From positions 165,499 to 229,498 of the forward strand of contig NZ_JAKLTM010000007.1 in NCBI RefSeq assembly GCF_022012305.1: a DNA stretch of 64,000 nt, in the 5' to 3' direction. The DNA comes from Ramlibacter paludis. Lineage in GTDB: Bacteria > Pseudomonadota > Gammaproteobacteria > Burkholderiales > Burkholderiaceae_C. Numbering within the stretch: position 1 is the stretch's first letter; every line of letters begins with the position of its first letter. Positions 58,910-64,000 of this stretch are shown in pieces. The notes under the pieces were generated by a model. That model searched no databases and was not told where the DNA came from. It saw only the letters and a program-made list of their open reading frames with translations. A program made the translations under genes and the position numbers.

Positions 58910-59248
58910 TCAAGCCGCACCGGCCGCCCCCAGGAACTTGGGCACGCGCTCAGTCAGCAGGCTGACCAGCGCGGGCTCCATGAATTCATAGCGATCGGGC
59001 ACATCGAGGCAGACGACACGCTGCCCGTTCAAACTCCGTTTGAACATCGCCGAAAGCTTTGTCCGGTGAGCCTTCTCCATGACGAAGATGATATCCGCCC
59101 ACTCGACGAGGTCAGCTGTCAGCGGCGTCTCCGCGTCGGCGGCAAGTCCCGCAGAAGCGACCTCGACATTTTCCCACGTCGAGAACACCTGTTCCGCCGT
59201 GGGGCTGCGGAGCTTGTTGCGGCTACAGACGAACAACAGGCGCTTCAT
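58910..59248 (-). CDS. Cassette I: low-molecular-weight protein-tyrosine-phosphatase-like protein
   Basis: A 112-residue protein with the P-loop C-x5-R at its N-terminus (LFVCSRNKLRSPTAEQVF, Cys8 and Arg14) and the general-acid region CLDVPDRYEFMEP. It is shorter than classic LMW-PTPs (about 150). Similar short proteins occur in cassette arrays. Substrate unknown. The ATG is 5 bases after the R' core GTTGGAC. Confidence 0.82.
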   Translation of the reverse strand: MKRLLFVCSRNKLRSPTAEQVFSTWENVEVASAGLAADAETPLTADLVEWADIIFVMEKAHRTKLSAMFKRSLNGQRVVCLDVPDRYEFMEPALVSLLTERVPKFLGAAGAA

Positions 59249-59253
59249 ATGCA

Positions 59254-59281
59254 GTCCAACGACTGAGGTGGCGTGTCATCA
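59254..59281 (-). other. Truncated attC (right half only) between cassettes H and I
   Basis: Minus strand: ACACGCCACCTCAGTC followed by R' GTTGGAC. This matches the right arm of the 60721-60861 site (CGGTCACCTCAGTC, then GTCAGGC), but no left arm or R'' is present before the cassette H stop codon. Confidence 0.6.
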
Positions 59282-59779
59282 GCGCGCATGGCTCAACACT
59301 CGACGCGCACCCGGGAGGCACCAAGGCTCGGTGTGCCCATGCGGCACCTTGACTGCATTGTGGCGCACCCATCTGACCACCTTGGAGTACCAGGCCGCAA
59401 AACGCTCTCTGTCGTACGAAGGCGGTCCAGAAATATCCTTCCGCCAGTAGAGTCGGCCTGCCACGTGAGGATCCGGTGCGCGCAGAGGGTGCCTTGAGTA
59501 ACTCATGACAGGAGCTTGAGCGTCAATCAGGCGATAGTACGAGATGGCTTGCCCCGTGACTCGATCAGTGCTCATCACGTGCTCGAAAGCTGGCGTCCAG
59601 GGAAACGCCTTGTTGTGAAAGTAAAACGGCGAGGCGCTGGTGTCTGGGCTCAGCTCATCGACCTCCTTGGGCTCGGGCGACCAGGACCGGTAGACGGCAA
59701 CATCCGCCGTTCCGCGCAGGAAGGCGAGAAAAACCTGCTCGTCATCCGCATTCAATGCAACAGCGGTTTGATGTCCCAT
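59279..59779 (-). CDS. Cassette H: hypothetical protein (166 residues)
   Basis: A soluble protein with several aromatic clusters: MGHQTAVALNADDEQVFLAF, VYRSWSPEPKEVDELSP, GRLYWRKDISGPPSYDRERF and WYSKVVRWVRHNAVKVP. The start was placed 2 bases after the degenerate R' core because cassette genes begin there; an upstream ATG would lie across the attC. No family recognised. Confidence 0.6.
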   Translation of the reverse strand: MGHQTAVALNADDEQVFLAFLRGTADVAVYRSWSPEPKEVDELSPDTSASPFYFHNKAFPWTPAFEHVMSTDRVTGQAISYYRLIDAQAPVMSYSRHPLRAPDPHVAGRLYWRKDISGPPSYDRERFAAWYSKVVRWVRHNAVKVPHGHTEPWCLPGARRVLSHAR

Positions 59780-59781
59780 GT

Positions 59782-59845
59782 GCGTGACGTTGGAAGATGC
59801 TTGGGGCACTTTCGATGCGCCACTGATTCGAACGACCAGTCAGAG
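59782..59845 (-). other. Degenerate attC between cassettes G and H
   Basis: Minus strand: CTCTGAC, then TGGTCGTTCGAATC (close to the AGGTCGTTCGACAC arm of the 62348 site), and CATCTTCCAAC before GTCACGC. The arm lengths fit a 64-bp attC, but both cores carry substitutions (GTCACGC for GTTRRRY), so recombination is probably weak. Confidence 0.55.
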
Positions 59846-60232
59846 CGCATGGGCCCGAACCTGAATGACGTTGCCTTCCGGGTCGTGTCCGTCGCAAACG
59901 TGCAGTCCTTGGAATCCCCACACCTTGTCCTCTGCGTCGAGGTTTCCACCCAGCTGCCTTGCCGCTGCACGCGCAGCGCTCAAGCTGCGGACGACGAACA
60001 CCAATTTGATGGGGGTGTCTTCGCGCCGCTGAGGAGGAGTGGCGATCTGGATCTGGGCTGCGATATGAGGCGGGATGGCGAAGATGACCAGCTGGAACCC
60101 GGAAGCTTCCAGAACGACGTTGCCAGGTTCCGACTGAGTCTGCTGAAGTGCGGCCACGCCAGAATAGAACGCGGCCAGCCGCTGGACGTCGATGGCGTAG
60201 ACAACAGCGCCGGCGGTCATTGGAGTAGGCAT
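59840..60232 (-). CDS. Cassette G: VOC-family protein
   Basis: A 130-residue VOC protein: VVYAIDVQRLAAFYSGVAAL at the start and HVCDGHDPEGNVIQVRAHAL at the end. The central part (VLEASGFQLVIFAIPPHIAA) fits the fold. The stop codon TGA overlaps the R'' core. The ATG at MPTPMTAG was chosen. Function unknown. Confidence 0.82.
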   Translation of the reverse strand: MPTPMTAGAVVYAIDVQRLAAFYSGVAALQQTQSEPGNVVLEASGFQLVIFAIPPHIAAQIQIATPPQRREDTPIKLVFVVRSLSAARAAARQLGGNLDAEDKVWGFQGLHVCDGHDPEGNVIQVRAHAL

Positions 60233-60245
60233 GGCGTTTCCTGTG

Positions 60246-60291
60246 CTCGAACTACCGAGTTGACCGGCACGCACTGGCCGGGATGCTAGAC
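60246..60291 (-). other. Degenerate attC between cassettes F and G
   Basis: Minus strand: GTCTAGC (R'' form with one change), then GCGTGCCGGTCAACTC, which is identical to the right arm of the well-formed sites, then GTTCGAG in place of R'. Only 46 bp; the left arm is missing. Confidence 0.55.
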
Positions 60292-60657
60292 CTCAGGGGC
60301 ATGGCAAACAGCTTCGATGTTATGTCCATCGGGACCTAGTACGAAGGCGCCGTAGTAGTTCGCGTGGTAGTGCGGTCGAAGCCCCGGCGGACCATTGTCC
60401 TTGCCGCCGGAGGCAAGCGCCGATGCGTAAAACTGGCGCACTTGCTCACGATTCGCAGCGGCAAACGCCACATGGATCGGGCCCGGACTTGGCCCGAACG
60501 AACCAAACCACAGTTGCCCCTCACCGACTTTGCCGATCATTGCCCATCCTTCTCCCTCTTGCGTGATAGTGAAGCCCAGCGGTGCGAGCGCCTGGGTGAA
60601 GAAGGCCTTGCTCGAGGGGAAGTCCGAGACGTTGAACCCAATGTGATCAATCACCAT
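60286..60657 (-). CDS. Cassette F: VOC-family protein
   Basis: A 123-residue VOC protein starting MVIDHIGFNVSDFPSSKAFF. The segment GLRPHYHANYYGAFVLGPDG links it to the VOC genes at 54260 and 54953. The ATG was chosen over upstream in-frame codons that run through the attC. It starts about 63 bases after R'. Function unknown. Confidence 0.85.
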   Translation of the reverse strand: MVIDHIGFNVSDFPSSKAFFTQALAPLGFTITQEGEGWAMIGKVGEGQLWFGSFGPSPGPIHVAFAAANREQVRQFYASALASGGKDNGPPGLRPHYHANYYGAFVLGPDGHNIEAVCHAPEV

Positions 60658-60720
60658 GAGATACCTCCACGCAGACGGCACCAGCGTAGCAGCAGATCCG
60701 CACAAAGGCGATTGCGGGAG

Positions 60721-60861
60721 GCCTGACGACTGAGGTGACCGGCACGCACCGTCCGCGCGCGCGAGGTCACGCACAGACCGGAACGCAACCAACTCCCGAG
60801 CGAAGCCGAACGACACATAGGCTGTCAACGCAATTGGGAAGCCAATGACCACCTGTCAGGC
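60721..60861 (-). other. attC site between cassettes E and F (141 bp)
   Basis: R'' GCCTGAC and R' GTCAGGC are exact reverse complements. The inner arms AGGTGGTC and GGTCACCT pair imperfectly, the pattern expected from L''/L' with extrahelical bases. At 141 bp it is the longest site here and falls in the range of long Vibrio- or Xanthomonas-type sites. The R'' core contains the stop codon of cassette E. Confidence 0.75.
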
Positions 60862-61437
60862 TGCATCTTCTACGCTCGCATAGACGCAGAGATCGCGCAA
60901 CTTGCCGTCGGGACCCCGGCGATGGCTCCGCAGCGTGCCTTCGAGTTGAAATCTCACGGCCTCCGCCACGCGACGTGACCGCGCATTGGGTGCGTCGACG
61001 ATCACCTCGAGACGCACAGCGCCCAACTCTTCCCGAGCGTACTGCGCGAGTCCTCGTACGGCTTCGGAGACATATCCCTTGCCCACGGAATCCGTGCGAC
61101 ACCAATAGCCGATTTCCAGCCGTGGAACCTGCCAGTCCGGTCGATGCAATCCACACGCGCCGACCAGCCGCTGGCTTTCCCTCTCGAACATGAGGAACGG
61201 GAAATCGGTTCGCGCGTGAAAGGCGGCGAACCCGGTACGACAGAACGATTCGGAGCTCTGGACCGAGGGTTCGTCAGCAGCCCAGGGAACCGCTGCCAGT
61301 GCTGCGCGGAGCTCTGGGAGAGACGACTTCACGGCTTCGTAGACGTGCACCCCATCGCCTGGCCTGGTAATGCGGCAAGCAAGCCGCGGTGTCTCGAACT
61401 CCATGGGAAGGTCACGCAGGAGCAGTTGTTCGCGCAT
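60856..61437 (-). CDS. Cassette E: RimJ/RimL-type GNAT acetyltransferase
   Basis: A 193-residue acetyltransferase. MEFETPRLACRITRPGDGVH is the usual N-terminal strand pattern of RimJ/RimL-type enzymes; GYWCRTDSVGKGYVSEAVRG holds the acetyl-CoA loop, and EVIVDAPNARSRRVAEAVRF is the next typical motif. Acceptor unknown. It starts 9 bases after the GTTAGGC core of the preceding attC. Confidence 0.88.
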   Translation of the reverse strand: MREQLLLRDLPMEFETPRLACRITRPGDGVHVYEAVKSSLPELRAALAAVPWAADEPSVQSSESFCRTGFAAFHARTDFPFLMFERESQRLVGACGLHRPDWQVPRLEIGYWCRTDSVGKGYVSEAVRGLAQYAREELGAVRLEVIVDAPNARSRRVAEAVRFQLEGTLRSHRRGPDGKLRDLCVYASVEDAA

Positions 61438-61446
61438 TTTGATGCT

Positions 61447-61509
61447 GCCTAACGTTGAAGGAGAACGGCGCGCTGCCGGTGCGTGTCCGTGTCGACCGAC
61501 TTGTCAGGC
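61447..61509 (-). other. attC site between cassettes D and E (63 bp)
   Basis: R'' GCCTGAC, arm AAGTCGGTCGACACGGACAC, a GC palindrome around GCACCGGCAGCGCGCC, arm TTCTCCTTCAAC and R' GTTAGGC (minus strand). It has the same outer arm as the 114-bp sites but a short middle. The R'' core contains the stop codon of cassette D. Confidence 0.85.
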
Positions 61510-62331
61510 ATCAGGCTTGAACGCACGCTTGAACGTAGCCAGTACGCCGTTCTTGTAGGTGCACTGACCACGCTTGCTGCCGACTTGACAAGCACCTTCG
61601 CCGTTTTGCTCCCCTTGGGAGAAGGGGCCTTCATACCAATCTCCGTTGGCCCATTCAATCCGACCTTGACCGCTACTGTAGCCCCTTGCGAACTGTCCTC
61701 GGTATGTGTACCTGCCGGGCGCGACGAATTCGCCCTTGCCTTGGAAGAGGCCGTTCTCGTACGAGCCCTCATAGTGCCTTCCGTCTGCGAAGTCTGTACG
61801 CCCTCTACCGTGGTACCTCCCGTCCTTCCAGGCTCCGCGATAGGTGAACTCGCCGGGCATGGTCAGGACACCTTGGCCGTCACGCCTGCCGAAGGCAAAT
61901 TCTCCTACGTACCTGGAGCCGTCTCGCGAGGTGAGTTCACCCTTCCCGTGCTGCAGCCCATCACGCCACTCACCCGCGTAGTCCGGCCCAGTGCCAGCGC
62001 TCTTGAATGTGCCGTAGCCGTGATACTGGCCTTGCTTGAAGCTACCGGTGTACTTGTCGCCGTCTCTCCAAGTAATCTGCCCCTGGCCCTCGAACAGGCC
62101 TTGTTTGAAGCTACCGGCGTACTTCTGCCCGTCTCTCCATTTGATCTCGCCTTGGCCCTCGAACAGGCCGTTGGAGAAATAGCCTACGTATATCCCCGAA
62201 TCCGGCAGCGCCGCCGTGCCATAGCCGTTCTGAGGCCACGTCGACGCTGCGAACGTTGGCACGGCGATGGGAAGACTGAGGAGCGACCAGACGACACAGC
62301 GGGCTACAGATCGACGAAATGGAGGATGCAT
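61504..62331 (-). CDS. Cassette D: secreted MORN-repeat protein
   Basis: A 275-residue protein with a signal peptide (CVVWSLLSLPIAVPTFAAS) and about ten MORN-type repeats, with units such as YAGSFKQGLFEGQGQITW and YEGSYENGLFQGKGEFV. MORN repeats often bind lipids or act as scaffolds at membranes. Two neighbouring repeats (about 62024-62161) are almost identical 69-bp DNA repeats, a sign of recent internal duplication. Likely periplasmic or envelope-associated; role unknown. Confidence 0.85.
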   Translation of the reverse strand: MHPPFRRSVARCVVWSLLSLPIAVPTFAASTWPQNGYGTAALPDSGIYVGYFSNGLFEGQGEIKWRDGQKYAGSFKQGLFEGQGQITWRDGDKYTGSFKQGQYHGYGTFKSAGTGPDYAGEWRDGLQHGKGELTSRDGSRYVGEFAFGRRDGQGVLTMPGEFTYRGAWKDGRYHGRGRTDFADGRHYEGSYENGLFQGKGEFVAPGRYTYRGQFARGYSSGQGRIEWANGDWYEGPFSQGEQNGEGACQVGSKRGQCTYKNGVLATFKRAFKPDA

Positions 62332-62347
62332 AGCGGGGTTTCAGGAA

Positions 62348-62461
62348 GCCTAACGTTGGAGGTGATCGGCACGCTGCGGCAAGGCGCCGCGAGACGGATG
62401 CTCGCCCGCGCGGCTCGCGGCGCCTTGCCGCAGCGTATCCGTGTCGAACGACCTGTTAGCC
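62348..62461 (-). other. attC site between cassettes C and D (114 bp)
   Basis: R'' GGCTAAC and R' GTTAGGC (minus strand) enclose arms AGGTCGTTCGACACGGAT and CCGATCACCTCCAAC and a long central palindrome with CGGCAAGGCGCCGCGAG and CTCGCGGCGCCTTGCCG. Nearly identical to the partial site at 63900. Confidence 0.9.
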
Positions 62462-62468
62462 GCGCCGC

Positions 62469-62738
62469 TCATTTGGACCCCTTCAGCACACCAGCAATTG
62501 CAGTGAGCAAGACAATGATCCCAAATAGGCGCTTGAGTCCGCGTTCGCTCATGACACGACCAGCAACGCATAAGAGCGTTCCAGCGGCCGCCATTCCTGC
62601 TGGAAGGACCCATACCTCCCGCAGTCGCTCGAGCCCCATATTCGCTGCCACATAGACCGCGATTGCAATGCAGACACTCCCAGAGACATACGCCACTTGT
62701 CTCAGGGATCGCCGGGAAAGGTGACTGGTTGGGATCAT
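62469..62738 (-). CDS. Cassette C: small membrane protein (89 residues)
   Basis: Three predicted helices: LRQVAYVSGSVCIAIAVYVA, EVWVLPAGMAAAGTLLCVAG and LFGIIVLLTAIAGVL. Start codon 4 bases after the R' core, stop codon 7 bases before R''. The gene fills the cassette completely. Family unknown. Confidence 0.7.
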   Translation of the reverse strand: MIPTSHLSRRSLRQVAYVSGSVCIAIAVYVAANMGLERLREVWVLPAGMAAAGTLLCVAGRVMSERGLKRLFGIIVLLTAIAGVLKGSK

Positions 62739-62742
62739 TAGC

Positions 62743-62856
62743 GGCTAACCTTGGAGTTGACCGGCACGCACCGGCAGCGCGCCGCAAGGTGCACGATCAC
62801 CCGCGCGCCTTGCGGCGCGCAGCCGGTGCGTGTCCGAGTCGACCGACTTGTTAGGC
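62743..62856 (-). other. attC site between cassettes B and C (114 bp)
   Basis: R'' GCCTAAC, arm AAGTCGGTCGACTCGGACAC, central palindrome CGCGCCGCAAGGCGCGCG, arm GTGCCGGTCAACTCCAAG, R' GTTAGCC (minus strand). The TAA stop of cassette B lies in the R'' core. Confidence 0.9.
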
Positions 62857-63261
62857 ATCATGCCCGCCCTCCTGAGCTAGAGCCGCACGAAGTTGCCGAA
62901 TAGGTTCCGCCAGAAACGTCTGATCGATCTCCAATTCAAAGCTCAATCGGTTTCCATGCGTCGGATGAGACCAGGCTATTCCTTCCACGCAGATATGTCC
63001 AAGGCGATCGGGCGCCAGCTTCAACACGAACTGCTCGTCTCGGGGCTTGAGTTCCGCCGTCCCCAGCAGTGTTGCCTGCACTTTCTGCAACTGCCTTAAA
63101 AATCCGTTCAAGTCGTCCTTCTCCACAAACGCCGCGACCGCGCCCTTGAAGCCATCCACGGAGATCTCCACGCCAATCTGGCCGTACCCATCAAGGACGA
63201 TAGCGCGCGGCACGGTGATTGCCACGTACTCGGAGTTGGTGCCGAAACGGATGGCTTCCAT
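62851..63261 (-). CDS. Cassette B: hypothetical soluble protein (136 residues)
   Basis: A compact alpha/beta protein: MEAIRFGTNSEYVAITVPRA, GVEISVDGFKGAVAAFV, FLRQLQKVQATLLGTAEL and RLGHICVEGIAWSHPTHGNR. The helix FLAEPIRQLRAAL closes the chain. The pattern is reminiscent of WapI/DUF6228-type immunity-like proteins, but I am not certain. Start is 3 bases after R'. Confidence 0.65.
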   Translation of the reverse strand: MEAIRFGTNSEYVAITVPRAIVLDGYGQIGVEISVDGFKGAVAAFVEKDDLNGFLRQLQKVQATLLGTAELKPRDEQFVLKLAPDRLGHICVEGIAWSHPTHGNRLSFELEIDQTFLAEPIRQLRAALAQEGGHDA

Positions 63262-63264
63262 GAG

Positions 63265-63378
63265 GCCTAACGTCGGAGTTGACCGGCACGCACCGGCAGT
63301 GCGCCGCACGGCGTAGGCTTGTCCACACGCCTTGCGGCGCACTGCCGGTGCGTGTCCGTGTCGAACGAAATGTTAGAC
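63265..63378 (-). other. attC site between cassettes A and B (114 bp)
   Basis: R'' GTCTAAC, arm ATTTCGTTCGACACGGACAC, palindrome with CGCAAGGCGTGTGGACAAGC, arm TGCCGGTCAACTCCGAC, R' GTTAGGC (minus strand). Confidence 0.9.
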
Positions 63379-63420
63379 CTCACCCGCCCTCCAAGAGAAA
63401 GTTCCACCTCGAAGGCTGCC

Positions 63421-63885
63421 TTAGTTGGCCGTATCCTCGGGAGTGCATGAGGGCTCCATCTCGTAGTCCACATAGTAGTAGCCTTTCCAGATGCGCCTGG
63501 GGCCACGCCACACGGAAAGATGGACCGATTCGGAACCGTAGCACTCTCTAAACTCCAATCCCGGTGGCACTTCCCCGATGACAGCGGTTGATGCCCACCA
63601 ATCATTCTGACCGGTAGGAATCTCGAGCTCATAAAAGTGCCCCGGCTCCAGTCTGGAGCCGCACGTGGAGGTCGGCTTGCGAACACGCGCGACAACGTAT
63701 TCAGCTGGTCGCAGCTTCGCGATCGTGATGAGCTGACCAACTTGCACGGGCGACTGCAGCACTAGGCAAGGCTCGTTAGTAGCTGTCTGCGCAACCACAC
63801 CGAACTTGGGGCCGTCGGCTACACCGGTCGCGGAGCCCGCCCCCATCGACAGCGACAACATCACGGCGACGGAAGCTTTGCTCAT
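63421..63885 (-). CDS. Cassette A: secreted hypothetical protein (154 residues)
   Basis: A protein with a signal peptide (SVAVMLSLSMGAGSATGVA) and a beta-rich mature part (EPCLVLQSPVQVGQLITIAK, GHFYELEIPTGQNDWWASTA, WKGYYYVDYEMEPSCTPED) with four Cys that could form disulfides. The ATG was chosen 14 bases after the R' core; longer frames cross the attC. No family recognised. A 42-bp non-coding tail precedes its attC. Confidence 0.65.
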   Translation of the reverse strand: MSKASVAVMLSLSMGAGSATGVADGPKFGVVAQTATNEPCLVLQSPVQVGQLITIAKLRPAEYVVARVRKPTSTCGSRLEPGHFYELEIPTGQNDWWASTAVIGEVPPGLEFRECYGSESVHLSVWRGPRRIWKGYYYVDYEMEPSCTPEDTAN

Positions 63886-63899
63886 CGGCCAGCAGTGAG

Positions 63900-64000
63900 G
63901 TTTAACGTTGGAGGTGACCGGCACGCTGCGGCAAGGCGCCGCGAGACGTACGCTCACCTTCACGGCTCGCGGCGCCTTGCCGCAGCGTGTCCGAGTCGAC
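63900..64000 (-). other. Partial attC site upstream of cassette A (continues past the window end)
   Basis: Minus strand, the right part ends in TGCCGGTCACCTCCAAC and R' GTTAAAC; the central palindrome and arm GTCGACTCGGACACGCTGC are present up to the window edge. It is nearly identical to the 62348 site over most of its length, so one more cassette lies to the right. Confidence 0.85.

Larger units (their letters stand above)
57756..64000 (-). mobile_element. Integron gene-cassette array (distal part), continuing beyond the window
   Basis: Eleven small same-strand genes are each followed by a site with an RYYYAAC-like core, a long imperfect palindrome, and a GTTRRRY-like core, after which the next start codon comes within 5-65 bases. 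Complete sites exist at 58809, 60721, 61447, 62348, 62743 and 63265, and the left part of one is cut by the window edge at 63900. In standard integrons attC lies 3' of each cassette gene, so attI and intI should be at higher coordinates, outside the window. No intI gene is present here. Confidence 0.88.

Noticed and set aside
61447..63378. GC-rich palindromes in the array considered as intrinsic terminators
   Set aside because: No T-runs follow, and each is bounded by matching RYYYAAC/GTTRRRY cores, so they are attC sites.

Overview
The window is high-GC DNA from a betaproteobacterium, most probably a member of the Burkholderiales close to Comamonadaceae. The evidence is the complete division and cell wall (dcw) cluster in betaproteobacterial order, a DksA with a long lysine/alanine-rich tail, a Bug-type tripartite transporter binding protein, a PHA-granule phasin-like protein and Comamonadaceae-style intergenic hairpins. 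No species can be named from the sequence alone.

1-4.65 kb: the 3' end of a CDP-diacylglycerol synthase-like gene, a secreted M1 aminopeptidase, ruvC and lpxC. 4.65-22.2 kb: the dcw operon on the minus strand, from mraZ at 22.1 kb to ftsZ at 5.1 kb, with most genes overlapping by 1-11 bases. Upstream of mraZ are four direct repeats of AGTGS with a strict 10-bp period, a good MraZ operator candidate. Downstream of ftsZ is a 267-bp element of six hairpins arranged as an inverted duplication (A-B-C / C'-B'-A'), with compensatory stem changes and conserved loops, followed by an intrinsic terminator.

22.3-46 kb is mostly housekeeping: hslVU, a STAS protein, dksA, a CobW-type GTPase, an RlmI-like methyltransferase, a 7TM receptor with a degenerate GGDEF domain, dapF-DUF484-xerC, a Bug receptor, a NUDIX/metallo-beta-lactamase fusion, a pseudouridine-synthase homologue that lacks the catalytic Asp, RNase P RNA (rnpB), htpX, DUF3025-NYN-pyrC, the gltIJKL glutamate/aspartate ABC operon and a LysR regulator.

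46-57.7 kb is an accessory stretch of small, tightly packed, mostly minus-strand genes: VOC, GFA, GNAT, GST, SRPBCC, cupin, TspO, SLOG, a MreB-like fragment and unknowns. 57.7-64 kb is an integron gene-cassette array. Single-gene minus-strand cassettes are separated by attC sites with GTTRRRY/RYYYAAC cores. The sites are well formed at the right end (four complete ones of 63-141 bp by 60.7 kb before counting the partial site at the window edge and the intact one at 58.8 kb, plus a 141-bp site) and become degenerate towards the left. Cassette orientation puts the integrase gene beyond the right edge of the window. Cargo includes a KptA RNA 2'-phosphotransferase, a small tyrosine-phosphatase-like protein, two VOC proteins, a RimJ/RimL-type acetyltransferase, a secreted MORN-repeat protein and several families I do not recognise. 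No antibiotic resistance gene, tRNA, transposase or CRISPR array was seen.
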